DNA of 64,000 nucleotides from Cryptomeria japonica (Eukaryota; Streptophyta; Pinopsida; Cupressales; Cupressaceae), in NCBI RefSeq assembly GCF_030272615.1, contig NC_081405.1:471252008-471316007 (forward strand). Direction: 5' to 3'. Position numbers and translations under genes: made by a program. Below, in pieces: positions 11,225 to 22,306 of this stretch (the stretch's first letter is position 1; every line of letters starts with the position of its first letter). The notes under the pieces are model-generated. The model searched no databases. It was not told where the DNA came from and saw only the letters and a program-made list of their open reading frames with translations.

Positions 11225-12540
11225 CTATGCTGTCAAATCAACACTGCGTGGGTCCCAGAGCGAAGCATAGCTCCCGTTGAATACCTCAAGTGAGCAATGG
11301 AGAACTATATCATCTCCATAGATCAAATATCCATAAATGCCAAGATCACTAGTGTGTCTGTGATCACCAACATGCATAACATCCGTCATAATATCCAATG
11401 AATGCCAATCCATGGAAGACCCTCTATGATCTGACCCCATCTGACACAAGTGACACACAACTACCACACACTGCTGCTGATGTGCTGGAAGATCTAATGC
11501 CAACTCACTAGACAATATATAATACTAACTAAAATCATCACTATCCAGGCTGACATCTAAAAATATGTAATCACCAACCAGCAATGAAACAATCACCCTG
11601 TCTAGAGAATCAGGTGAAACTACCACATCAACTGGCTCAAAATACTCACTAGGAGTAGCATCACATAACTCATCCACGTCAGCTATCTGATGACAATCAA
11701 CCTGTGGATCAACTGTCGTCCCACTCTACTCGATAAACTAAGATGGATAGTGGGTAACTCTAGTTCCATCCTCGTGAAATTCCGAACATATCGTCCAAGT
11801 GTCAACAACCACTGTACACCCACGACTACATCTATACATCTAAAGTGAAGCAACCCATGTAGGATCCACGAAAGAAAGGTACTACACATGTCTATACCAT
11901 GATCCCACACAAACCACCTGCTGCTCCTGCTGCTCTCCTCTGATATAAGTGCCATATAATCTTAATATCTGGAGCAACATACTATAATCCCTATAAGATG
12001 TTGTATCAAATGAATCAACACTTGGATCCCAAATAAAACTAAATCCACATCCATCTATCATGAAGAGACAATGATAGTAAGAGGCATCCTCGATACCGTG
12101 TCTCTCTACAGCCACTGTGAAACTCTCACACCTGTGATAACCATCCACAACAACACACCTGCTAATCCATGCATCATCCTTCCCCCATGATCCTGGATGA
12201 AGTCTCTGTGTCAAGGAGATGAAAAACTCTGACGGTCGCTGCTCATCATAACGGTTGATTGTTTGCTGATCCCGCAAACAATCCATCCCAAACTGTTGGA
12301 TCAGGTGCCTGCAATCAATAACTCTATCCTCTGAAGATGGGAGAGCACTATCGCAACACGGATAGTATATGTCCCAAACTAGCTCACATCTGTGAGCCAT
12401 CCAATCATCTTCAATCGGACTAAAAGAGAAATGAAGTGCACTCCTCGCGAGGTAATCTAAATGGACTCTCGTAGGCTCACTCAATGGCTCTATGTCATAA
12501 TCTTGTCCATCAAACTCATCATCACTCCCATTGCTCTAAA
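11225..12540 (-). pseudogene. G unknown ORF, downstream half
   Basis: The main frame is open from 12484 (and upstream through SDDEFDGQDYDIEPL) to 11882. It contains FIWDPSVDSFDTTSYRDYSM and LLQILRLYGTYIRG. Near 11950 the protein-like text moves to another frame (HGIDMCSTFLSWILHGLLHF, 11955-11683). A final open segment runs 11515-11225 (IYGYLIYGDDIVLHCSLEVF). It is rich in aromatic residues, Cys and His. None of the text matches gag, protease, RT, RNase H or integrase. Two frameshifts or stops suggest modest decay. Function unknown. Confidence 0.55.
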
Positions 12541-12594
12541 ACCATGAATCCGAAGACAACTCATATGTCTGAGATACAAAATCCAAAATACACC

Positions 12595-14199
12595 TCAACT
12601 GAGCACTATGGCTCTGCGGTGAAACAAACTGGTTTCCCTCGTCAGCTGTAAGAGGTGTAAAGAAGATTTGCTTTCCAAGGAAGGAAATAAGTCAACAAGA
12701 GTATCATACTCCCAACCAACTGACAAACTAGTAGTCGCCTGTGAAAACAATGATGGAGTAATATCGTGAGTCAAATCACAACTCTCTGGTGAATCTCGCA
12801 GTGTCACACTAGAACACTGTATTGTATCTGCCGCTGATGATGTCTGTGCCACTCTCAATCTATCAAAGTGCTCCTCCAATCTGGAGTTCGCTTCTTGAAG
12901 GGACAACTGGGTATCCTCCCATGCAACAACAGTCGCCTCAAGCTCCTGAGAGAGGATATCAACTTCCTCCTCTTCTGTCAACAAAGCACCATAACTAATA
13001 AAATCCCTCTGAAGGAGATAATCTCGGTCAGCCACAAACTGTAAATACTCATGCTTCAGTATCGTAATGGCTCCATAAAGAGCATGAAACTCTGGTAAGG
13101 AAAAATCACTGCTGCCCTGCTCATCAATCATGAGGGTGCTCCAACTATGTGTAGCCAACAACTGGCGAGCGACATCGAAATGCTCAATAACTGTGTCTAT
13201 ACTCCTATCATCAACCTTGAGTTGTCCAATCAAGTGATGAGGAGTCCAAGAATGTTGGCTCTCCTGTAACTGTACAAACTCAAAATCTACATTGTGGAAA
13301 GAAGTTGTATCTATATCTGTATCCTGTACCTCTCTATAGTCAACATCGTGTATGCACTCGGCCATGGATACGACCTCATCCAAAGTACTGCTGCTCTGTG
13401 CCTCTGAGAACACCACATCCATCAATGATGATACTGTTGAAAATGCACTGTCATCACTCTCTTCTGCATCCCATGTGTCCGCACAACCCACTGGCTCACG
13501 ATCCTGGGGTCCAGTGCTACTAAGAGAACATACTGGGCTGGATTCTAAGGTCTGATCTATAAAATCAAAATCATCATGATATGAGTTCTCAACATTCAAA
13601 GCATCATTGGTAACCGAATTTTGAATACCTTCATGTGACAGCCCATTGGCACCATCTTGTACAAGTGTAGACATTGATACCTCAAGCTGATGCAAAGGTA
13701 CCTCACTGCTGTCATGAAAATCAGAATTGCTAACCTCTAAATTAATTGCCTCTTGGGAAATCCCCTACACGGAAGGTGAGGACAATTCATTATCCAAAGT
13801 TGTTCTAATGTCTCCTTGAGTTGAATCCACATGTCCAACAAAACCATCACATAAATTCTTGTCCCACTCATCGGAACTTGAGGGCACCAAAACATTCTTA
13901 TCTAGAGGTATATTACCCCTAAATGAAAGTTCTCTGTCCATTCCTGATTCCTGAACCCTTGATTCTTCTTTCCTTCTTTGCCACTGATCTGAACTTGTAG
14001 CTACCAAGTTATCTTCGTCTGCTCCGGGTACACCCATAAATTGTGTGTAGGAAAGGAGCTCACGTATCATCTTAGGAAGAGAACAATACGGATGATAGCT
14101 GCTCATAACTGTATCATTAAATATCTTGGCAGGAGGCATCCTACTTTTACGTATTGGAGAAGATAAAACTTTTGAGTGCCCAATTTTAGTTCTAGCCAT
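12595..14199 (-). pseudogene. G unknown ORF, upstream half
   Basis: It starts MARTKIGHSKVLSSPIRKSR at 14199, follows the leader repeats, and stays in one frame to 12595, interrupted by one stop at 13765. Together the two segments encode about 530 residues. The N-terminus is basic. The rest is highly acidic and Ser/Asp-rich (CADTWDAEESDDSAFSTV), with a predicted coiled-coil-like stretch around LTEEEEVDILSQELEATVVA. No zinc knuckle or capsid motif is seen. It may stand where gag would be, but I do not recognise it. Confidence 0.55.
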
Positions 14200-14334
14200 G
14201 GTATTTACCTGTAACTAAACTCAAAATAAAGTTTGTTCTCAACAATTTTGGGACTTTGGCCAACGTATTGTCTTACCAGCTGTCAACTGTAAGCATAAAT
14301 GTGTAGGCTGACAACTACCCAGTTGCTGATATAA

Positions 14335-14498
14335 ATTATCAAAACCTTTTATCAAATACCCAGATGCTAGAATGAAATATCAAAACTTTTTATCAACTAC
14401 CCAGATGCCGAAATGAATTATCAAAACCTTTTATCCAATACCCAGATGCTGAAATGAATTATCAAAACTTTTTATCCAGTACCTAGATGTGACAATTT
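14335..14498 (-). repeat. 41-bp leader tandem repeat in G (4 units)
   Basis: Units start at about 14335, 14377, 14417 and 14458 with ATTATCAAAACYTTTTATC and end in ACCCAGATGCYGAAATGA. The array lies between the PBS and the first ORF of G, so it is in the transcript's 5' leader. It may affect packaging or translation, which is inference. Confidence 0.82.
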
Positions 14499-14529
14499 CT
14501 CATAAACCCTACAGGCTGGCAGGATGTAG

Positions 14530-14541
14530 GCTCTGCTACCA
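14530..14541 (-). other. G primer-binding site
   Basis: The minus strand reads TGGTAGCAGAGCC one base after the 5' LTR end. It is one mismatch from the initiator tRNA-Met complement TGGTATCAGAGCC. Confidence 0.8.
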
Positions 14542-14542
14542 C

Positions 14543-15951
14543 TGAAAGTTCCCTGATGGATCCCCTTGCTGATCTGCTCTAATTTTTAAAATAATAAACT
14601 ATATTTTTCCTATGATTTTGCTGATGGTCTTACTGAATAGAGAGAAGTTGCAGAATGTTTGGTTTCTTTTTGTATTTTTTTGAATATATAAGCAAGTAAT
14701 GAATAAAGAACAACAAATAAGGAAGGAAGTTGAAACAAGTAAGAACATTCAATTAAATCAGAATTGATACAAATTGTACCAGGCAGATTTCTGATTTATA
14801 ATATCCAGATTATTCCATAGGCACTGGGGATGTGCTTACATCCAATAATGGCGCCAACTGAAGGGTAGATGATGAACACAAACCAAGAACACTAGCTATG
14901 GCTGAATGAAAGTCTTCACCACTTCCAGCGTAAAGTGTACCTGTTGTAATGGTGGCATCAAGCTGAAACAATCATGCCCCAGCTGAGAAATTCAACCACC
15001 CTGCTGAAACCCTCACCAAGCAATCTGAATCTCCACAAGGAGTAGCGCATACACTCTGACCAAAAATGCCAATGCCAAAAGAATCCACTGCCAATCAATA
15101 GTTGGGGGCTACGTCCCAACCAGTACCAATCATGGGGTTTGCATCCCAGATTGAAGAATTGCTCTACCAGAGCAATATCACACCAAACAAGTTTTCAATA
15201 TGTAAAAGATAATGAGAAATTAGGTTTCCTTCTCCTTATATCTCTTTCCTTCCAAATCGAACCCTAAAGATATATGAAAAGTGCGCTTTAATTTAAAGTC
15301 ATATTTCCCAATATTGGGCGCCCAAGTATAGAAAAAACACCACTTTTTCAATATAAAATAACTCCAAGCGCCAAAAGGACCCTAGCAAACGAAAATCATT
15401 TAGAAAAGTTCAAGACCTTTCCAACACCTATAACACATGGGCATACGAATCCAGATGAAGCCAAAAACCCCTTATTACTCCGAAATGGCTATAGACATAG
15501 CCTTATTTAAAATATTAAAACGTTAACTTAGGAAATATTTAAATATATTAAAAATATAACCCAAATAGCTACAGAAAGCTTGAAACACACCAAAAGCCTG
15601 AAACTGAACTTGTCACCTGTTTGTGACTGATGTCGGAAATCATGGATCAACTGGCAGTCTCATCCCTAAAATCTAGGGATGCTCCTAGAAACTAGGAAAC
15701 ACACCCAAATCTCCTAAAACTGAAACCATCTGAAAGGTCATGAATAACCTCATGACTGGCAACTGTCACGACCTCCTAAAATTTAGGGATATCCCCTAAA
15801 ATCTAGGAACTGCTCCAAACTGCCTGTAAAGCCAAAATCCAGTCACTATATGCACTGAATGAGTCCCAATCAACCTCTACTAGCCTACGAGACTCCAATG
15901 ATAGGCCAACTCCTCCATCTTTCATGTCCACTCTAGAAAGGGGACATGACA
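14543..15951 (-). repeat. G 5' LTR (right)
   Basis: 1409 bp, TGAAAGTTCC to GGGGACATGACA, lying against the PBS. Differences from 9641-11060 are scattered single bases and small indels, which points to a fairly recent insertion. A count of those differences would date it. Confidence 0.93.
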
Positions 15952-15956
15952 CTGGC

Positions 15957-16542
15957 TGTACATTTTGGGAGTTTGATAAATACCCTAACTGGCCATACTA
16001 CTCATGTTTTGCTTCGAAAGTGAAGAAGGTCTGAAAATTATTTGAGGCTGCAATAACAAAGATTTTTCTAGTTGGGCAACCTTATTGTGATGAATTTTTA
16101 GACTATTTGCTGATGACACCAATCTTTAGGAGAAGTCATACATGTTGCAGGGAACCCTGGACCTAGGTGTGAGAATCTAGGATGCTGAGTGCTTGATTTT
16201 TAGGAGGTATTTCTTTCACGGGTCGTAACACCTTGGTAATGGTTGGCCGCCCCCGTTTCCAGCACCATTCTCATGCTAGGTATGACTGAAATTGTCTAGC
16301 AGACCTAAAATTTGATATTCCCTGTCATTTTGAGCTTGAACAGCAATATTGGGTTTGTATTAGTGATTGGTGACCATTTGGACCTGTCCTTGGTGAGGTT
16401 GGAGAGTGCTATTGGAGTTTATTCTTGCTATCTGGGCCTGCAACAATCATTTACGAATCTGATATCTCTCAGACAAACATATCAGAGTTGCTTGTTTCCA
16501 ATTAAAGAGTTTGGAGGGTGTTTGGCTTGAAGTTTTTGGTGT
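15957..16542 (+). mobile_element. LTR-like dispersed repeat, part 2
   Basis: It continues the repeat split by G and matches 36275-36919 (shared GTCTGAAAATTATTT, CTAGCAGACCTRAAA and GAGTTTGGAGGGTGT text). The match stops at GTTTTTGGTGTG (16542). The second copy goes on to a TATA box, so this copy is truncated before its promoter. Confidence 0.7.
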
Positions 16543-17037
16543 GGAACCATCGCAAGCACTTCGGAGTGTGTTGTAATCAAGTTTAGAGGCTTGTCGGGCG
16601 ATATCCATTGCTGTCCTGCCTACAACAATGTGACATTTGTCTATATTCAGGCCTGCAATATCATCATCTCTGTTTTTGAGGTATTTCATGTGTGGTTTCA
16701 TATGTATGTCAATTTCATGTATTGTGTCTCATTGTGAATGATTATTCACCAGAAACATTTGTAACAGCAGTTATCTGAATATTGAATATTTATCAGACTT
16801 TATGGTAGCAGTGTGCGTCTATTTGCAAGTTTACGCTGTTGATTTTCATTGACAAATAAATTAATAAAAAATCTAGGGTGATGTATCAAAGCTGGTGATC
16901 TTGTCAGCCTGTTGGAAGCTAACCCTTATTGCAAATTCTTTAGTTGCATATCATTGTTTCAACAGTTGCATGTTTATGACCAGCCCTTGCATGTCAATTT
17001 GGAAGCTAAAACAAATTGAACCCATTGAATGTCAGTA
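16543..17037. other. upstream flank of the PDS5-like pseudogene
   Basis: Non-LTR sequence between the truncated repeat and the copia element. It originally joined 23021. On the minus strand, about 16701-16543 is open and reads GRTAMDIARQASKLDYNTLR. This faintly resembles the end of an ankyrin-repeat unit, but I cannot confirm it. The rest has no recognised coding content. Confidence 0.35.
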
Positions 17038-17042
17038 GTATT
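17038..17042. repeat. TSD of copia element (GTATT)
   Basis: GTATT at 17038-17042 is repeated exactly at 23016-23020, outside both LTR termini. Confidence 0.95.
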
Positions 17043-17771
17043 TGTAAATGATATTCAAATTTAAGTTCAAGTCTGAAGTTATATATATATTATTTTTTCT
17101 TTACTCGTCTTTTCTATTTCTTATGTCACAGGTTGCTGAAGATAACATTAATTATTTCGATGCATCTACAGCAGTCTATTGACATATACTTATAGTCTAT
17201 GCTCACCGATCAAGGGATGCCTTGACCGGTCATGCCTTTTGACATGCCGGATCAAGACAAGTCTTGATCGGTGCATAGGCACAGCTTCAGTTAATATTAC
17301 CTCATTAACATGTGTTATGCCGATAACTATCGGTCACGTCATTTATCCTTTATCGTGTGTTATACCGATAACTATCAGTCACGTTATTTACCATTAACAT
17401 GTTTAAACCGATAGCCATTAATAATCGGGGCACGTCAATATAGTCATCCGATAAATGATCGGGATAAAATATAATCCTCAGATAAGTGATCGGTATTAAC
17501 ATGCGATTAGGATGATAGCTATTATAGTTATCATATGATAGCATCAATCGATGCTATCATATGATAGCTATGATAGTTATAAGTCTGGTCTGATCATAGC
17601 ATGAGTAATATCATCGATTATGCATATAAGATGATTATCACAAGTTCATTTATTTAATCATGAGCTCAATGTTTACATTGTAGTTATATCGATAAGGTAG
17701 ATGATTGAATGAGAGATAAATGAAGTCTCTCATTCAATCATTTATCTTACCAAAGCTACTAAGTTTCAACA
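17043..17771 (-). repeat. copia 3' LTR
   Basis: 729 bp. It differs from the other LTR mainly by an extra block of about 20 bp near 17245-17280 plus scattered substitutions. It is rich in inverted repeats. 17529-17566 has 17-bp arms around AATC, and 17702-17740 has 15-bp perfect arms (TGATTGAATGAGAGA) around a 9-base loop. Confidence 0.95.
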
Positions 17772-17782
17772 CTCTCTCTTAG
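17772..17782 (-). other. copia polypurine tract
   Basis: The minus strand reads TAAGAGAGAG directly before the 3' LTR start TGTTGAAAC. Confidence 0.75.
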
Positions 17783-18298
17783 CTAGGGAAGATAACTAGA
17801 GACCTATGAAAATAAGCATCATATTTCTCATAATAAAATGTATTACACGACTACATAATACAAAGGATCATATCACATATGCTCATGATATGATGCATCA
17901 CGTAATGAGTGACACAGGAATATATCACATCATCTCGAGATATAGATATCACATAACACGTGATATCAGTATCACATAACACGCGATACCTTGGATATAA
18001 AATACTTGAGAACGTTGAATTCCCTTATATCCAGATTATGGCATGTGCACTGACATTACGTCACATAATGTCTACCATAACATATCATGGCACATGCATG
18101 AGTCAAAGTGATATCAAGTCAGCATGATATCAACATTACAAGATCGTCACCTCATAATGTTTAATACAAGTGTTCATAGTCTAAAAGATTGTCACCTTTT
18201 AGAATTGTACACAGGGGAGGAGCCCATAAAGTCATAACGCAACAAAAGAAGTTTACACATTAAACATCTCATATATTAGTACAGATTACAAAAACTGA

Positions 18299-18637
18299 TT
18301 ATAACTCAATCATACCAAGACCTTTTCTGAAGTGTTCAACTTTTACTCTGGCTAGAGGTTTGGTCAGTATGTCTGCTGTCTGGTCTCTTGTACTGATATA
18401 CTGTAACTGAATCACATTCCTGTCCACCATATCTCTCACATAGTGATAAGGGATCTCAATGTGTTTGGATCGATCATGAAATACAGGGTTCATGGAGAGT
18501 TTTATACAACTCTGATTGTCACAATGAATTATAGTAGGCTTCATTGGTTCTCCGAATAATCCCACAAGTAACTTCCGTAGCCATACAGCTTCTCGTGCAG
18601 CCATGGAAGCTGCGATATATTCAGCTTCTATAGAGCT
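18299..18637 (-). pseudogene. copia RNase H domain
   Basis: The minus strand gives the C-terminal end of pol: SSIEAEYIAASMAAREAVWL, IHCDNQSCIKLSMNPVFHDR, SKHIEIPYHYVRD and TADILTKPL. These contain the acidic residues of the copia RNase H active site (E in EAEY, D in HCDNQS). It is in the same frame as the RT segment upstream and separated from it only by the stop at 18638. It stops at 18299, about 530 bp before the 3' LTR. Confidence 0.92.
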
Positions 18638-19606
18638 CTAAGCTACTGAAGATTGTTTCCTGCTAATCCAAGATATCATGGCCGAACCCAAGCTGAAGCA
18701 GCACCCTGAGGTGCTTTTCCTGTCAGTCACACTTCCAGCCCAATCTGAATTAATGAACCCGCGAAGATTCAAATCAATATTCTCATACTTGAGTCCATAG
18801 TTGAGGGTGCCTTGAAGGTATCTCATTATATGTTTTATTGCCATAAGATGAATCTCCTTAGGTTCACACATGAATTGACTCAAGGCATTTACTGGATAAT
18901 AGATATCAGGTCTAGTATTGACTAGATACATTAATGATCCAATCATCTGTCTATAGAGCGTAGGATCTACCAATGGGGAATTTGTTGTTGCCTCCTTTAG
19001 TTTGTGAAGATTAATTTCCATGGGAGAAGTCATCGGTCCGCAGTTCATCATGCCAAATTTCTTCAATATGTCTAAGGTGTACTTCCCTTGATTAAGCACA
19101 ATATTGTCAGAGTTTTGCCAAACTTCCAATCCAAGGAAGTAATGTAGAAGGCCTAAATCCTTCATATCAAACTCCTTCTCAAGGTCTTTCTTACATTGAT
19201 CAATAAGGTGATCTTCTCCTGTAATCAAAAGATCATCAACATACAAGATCAATATCAACATATCGCCTTTGATTCGTTTGAAGTATAGATTTGGATCTGC
19301 ATCATTCTTTGAGAATCCCAATCCCATGAGGTAGCTGTCAATTCTTTCATACCAGGCCCTGGGGGCTTGTTTCAATCCATATAGGGCTTTCTTTAATCTG
19401 CACACATGTGATTCTGCATTGTGCATCTCAAACCCTTCTGGCTGCTCTAAGTAAACTTCCTCCTCAATTTTCCCATTCAGGAAAGCAATCTTTACATCCA
19501 TCTGATGGCCTTTCCATCCTTTGGCTGCTGCAATGGCTAGTACTGCTCTGACTGAGGTGTATCTAGCAACTGGAGCAAAAGTCTCATCATAGTCTATTCC
19601 CTCTTT
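18638..19606 (-). pseudogene. copia reverse transcriptase
   Basis: The RT domain runs from the stop at 19607 to the stop at 18638. Motifs in order are MDVKIAFLNGKIEEEVYLEQ, KKALYGLKQAPRAWYERID, the catalytic LYVDDLLITG, and DLGLLHYFLGLEVWQ. The catalytic YVDD is intact. The final stop replaces a codon in the usual ALSSIEAEY junction, which is consistent with a point mutation. It shares a frame with 19948-19607 and with RNase H. Confidence 0.95.
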
Positions 19607-19948
19607 CTATGAGAACCCTCTGGCTACAAATCTGGCTTTATATTTCTCTATGCTACCATCTGCAGCATGTTTGATTTTGAATAGCCACTTGGATGAAAAA
19701 ACGGATTTTCCTTTTGGTCTAGGAACAATTTCCCAAACATCATTGTTTAAGATGGATTGATATTCCTCTGACATAGCATCTTTCCATACTTGATGTTTAA
19801 GTGTTTCCGATACATTAGAAGGTTCTGATTTGGAGAGATCATTCATTAAGACTACATAGCGAGTGAATCTTTGGGGCCTCTTACTTTCTCTAAATGTCCC
19901 TGAAGGAGCTACAAAGTTCCTTGCATCTTCCACTGTTTTGGAACACAT
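19607..19948 (-). pseudogene. copia integrase/RT linker and RT start
   Basis: In the RT frame, it encodes the pre-RT region ending WEIVPRPKGKSVFSSKWLFK and KYKARFVARGFS, where a TAG replaces the usual Gln codon. The segment just upstream (20271-19949) is the variable integrase C-terminus in a different frame, so a frameshift lies between 20272 and 19948. Confidence 0.88.
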
Positions 19949-20271
19949 AGTGGTCTTTTCTTAGGGTTTTCCTGGTGTGGAATTTGAACTTCATTCTCAT
20001 TCTCTTCTGAATACTCCCTCTGAACCTCAGGAACAGGATCCTTTTCTAGGTCTGAAGATGGAGCATAAGTTTCTGACTCAATAGAGTATCTGGCCCTATT
20101 GAAAGCTATGTCTTCTTCAAATATTACATCTCTACTAAGTTCAATATTACTAATTCCAGGTACAAATACCCTATAGGCTTTAGAAGTTTCACTATACCCA
20201 ACAAAGATTCCTTTTCTTCCAGAAGGTTCTAGTTTTGTTCTTTTCTCTTTAGGTATATGAATCTAAACAGG

Positions 20272-20838
20272 TCATCCGAATATCCTAAAGTGAGTGATAT
20301 CAGGTTTTATACCTGTGAAAACTTCTTCAGGAGTTTTATCTTCAATGTGGGAGTGAGGGCATCTATTTTGTATGTATACAGCAATGTTGGAGGCTTTGGC
20401 CCAAAGATGAGTTTCTAAGTTTTGGTCAAGAAGCATGGCTTTGGCTACCTCTACAATGGTTCTATTTTTTCTCTCAGCAACCCCATTTTGTTGGGGATTG
20501 TAGGGGACAGTGAACTCCCTCTTAATCCAAACATCTTTACAAAATTCTCTCAAAATGTCTGAGGTGTATTCCCTCCCATTATCAATCCTTAAGGTTTTTA
20601 TTTTCCTTTCGGAAGAGTTTTTAGAGAGAGATTTGAATTCCTTAAATCTCTTGAGAATCTCTTCCAATTCTTTACGTTTAAGAAAATAGATCCAGGTCTT
20701 CCTGGAGAATTCATCAATGAATATTACATAGTAAAGGAACCCCCCTAATGATGGTATAGGCATTGGCCCACATAGGTCAGAGTGAACTAGCTCTAAAACA
20801 TTGCTTGTTTTTCTAGAACTATTCTGAAAAGAACTCAT
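20272..20838 (-). pseudogene. copia integrase core
   Basis: The DDE integrase core is visible. LELVHSDLCGPM gives the first Asp, TLRIDNGREYTSDILREFC the second, and YNPQQNGVAERKNRTIVE the Glu. All three catalytic residues are present. The segment overlaps the end of the gag-protease ORF by 20 bases in another frame, so one indel near 20819-20838 broke the original single polyprotein. Confidence 0.93.
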
Positions 20839-22225
20839 TTTTTTTGCCTAGGGCACACCCCTTACATGTACCAGAATGGTATTGTTTTAGCTTAGGCAAA
20901 CGAATTACTAATTTTTCCATTGAACATAAAGCACGAAAGTTTAAATGACCTAATCTTCTATGCCAAATTTCATTTGAATCTGTAAACTCATGAACGAGGG
21001 CTAGGTTAGATTTAGTACATACCTTGTATAAATAGCCTTTTCTATGTCCTAGGGTTGTAGCCTTCTTGATGGAAGAGTTTTGTGGCCATACTAGAACTTT
21101 ACCATTCATGAATGTTATTTTGTACCCATCATCTTCAAGTGCAGATATGGATATTAAGTTCCTCTTGATGCTAGGAACGAATAGGACTCCAATGAGTTGA
21201 AGAGACATGCCTGTCTTCAACTTAATGGTGCAGGTACCGACGCCTTTTACTCGATGTACAGAGTCATCACCAATGGTTACTTCCTCATCGGTTTCTTCTA
21301 CCATGGAATCCAATAATTCTCTATACCCAGTGTTGTGTCTTGAAGACCCACTGTCAATGATCCAGGTGTTAGATTTATTGGATACTTGACTGGAGAGAGC
21401 AGAGTAGAATACATGCTTCTCGGAGTCATATTCTTCCTTTTTAACTTTTGCAAATGTAGCTTGTTGTTTGATTCTATCTGGACATCTTGCTGCATAGTGT
21501 CCATATTGATCACACCTAAAGCACTGAATGTGAGAGTTATCTCTTTTAGATGACTTTTTCTTATGTCGGTTCTTTCTCTTCTTGAAATGTTTTTTCTTGT
21601 TGGAGTTGGTATTTAAAACATAGATATCTTCATCTATATTCTTTTGTTTGATCCCCTTCTTATTTAGCCTTGACTCCTCTTGAAAACAATCTGCTCTTAG
21701 CCTATCAAATTTCGGATATTTAGCTCTTGCACTGATGCCTTGGACGAATGTCTCCCATGTACTAGGCAACCCATCTAGAGCATTGATCGTTAGCTCTTTG
21801 CTCTGGATCTCATATCCAAGCGTTACCAGTTCATCCCTTAGGGCTGATATCCGCATAAAGTATGCATTGATTGACTCCCTTTTGTTCATACTTAGATGAT
21901 TTATTTCCCTTTTTAGAGCCAGGGTTTTACTTGCATTATTTATCTCAAATGCACTTTCGAGTGCTTTGAACATATGATAGGCAGTTTCATGCTTTGTTAT
22001 TATTGGCATGATGTGATTTCTTACTCCATCGACTATGATCTTCATAGCCTTTTCATTTCCCTCGATCCATGTTGATTTGTCAGGTTCATCTTTTGGTTCT
22101 TTAGATTCAATTTTAACAAATGATTCAACCTTGTTTTCTTTTAGAATCATTTTAATTCTGAATTTCCATGCTGAGAAATTGTCGCCTCCTTCAAGTCTGT
22201 CCTCAAATCTGATAGCATTAGCCAT
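20819..22225 (-). CDS. copia gag, protease and integrase zinc domain
   Basis: A 468-residue open frame. Residues 1-200 are the copia gag capsid region (starts MANAIRFEDRLEGGDNFSAW). A basic stretch follows at about 210-230 and then a CCHC zinc knuckle at about 237-250 (CFRCDQYGHYAARC). The aspartic protease begins near residue 288 (WIIDSGSSRHNTG). The GAG_pre-integrase zinc region ends it (WHRRLGHLNFRAL, CKGCALGKK). The start ATG at 22225 lies about 80 bp inside the PBS, as expected. The frame then breaks before the integrase core. Confidence 0.94.
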   Translation of the reverse strand: MANAIRFEDRLEGGDNFSAWKFRIKMILKENKVESFVKIESKEPKDEPDKSTWIEGNEKAMKIIVDGVRNHIMPIITKHETAYHMFKALESAFEINNASKTLALKREINHLSMNKRESINAYFMRISALRDELVTLGYEIQSKELTINALDGLPSTWETFVQGISARAKYPKFDRLRADCFQEESRLNKKGIKQKNIDEDIYVLNTNSNKKKHFKKRKNRHKKKSSKRDNSHIQCFRCDQYGHYAARCPDRIKQQATFAKVKKEEYDSEKHVFYSALSSQVSNKSNTWIIDSGSSRHNTGYRELLDSMVEETDEEVTIGDDSVHRVKGVGTCTIKLKTGMSLQLIGVLFVPSIKRNLISISALEDDGYKITFMNGKVLVWPQNSSIKKATTLGHRKGYLYKVCTKSNLALVHEFTDSNEIWHRRLGHLNFRALCSMEKLVIRLPKLKQYHSGTCKGCALGKKNEFFSE

Positions 22226-22293
22226 GGGAAATATGATGTTTATATCTTCGGTTTTAACTTCTCAAATTTGAATGCCTCAAATTCGATCAGCGT

Positions 22294-22306
22294 GGCTCTA
22301 ATACCA
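22294..22306 (-). other. copia primer-binding site
   Basis: The minus strand reads TGGTATTAGAGCC directly against the 5' LTR end. It has one mismatch to the initiator tRNA-Met complement. Confidence 0.9.

Larger units (their letters stand above)
9641..15951 (-). mobile_element. G: complete non-autonomous LTR retrotransposon
   Basis: A 6311-bp element with two LTRs (9641-11060 and 14543-15951), a perfect TSD CTGGC, a PBS-like site by the right LTR and a PPT by the left LTR. These place its transcription on the minus strand. The 3.48-kb internal region has no protease, RT, RNase H or integrase motif. It carries a long broken reading frame of unknown function instead. It therefore depends on enzymes from another element. 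It is inserted in the LTR-like repeat at 8764-16542. Confidence 0.93.

Noticed and set aside
16447-16701. Ankyrin-repeat protein gene on the minus strand
   Set aside because: Only one short GRTAMDIARQ-like stretch, no start, no second repeat. Part of the frame lies in the LTR-like repeat.
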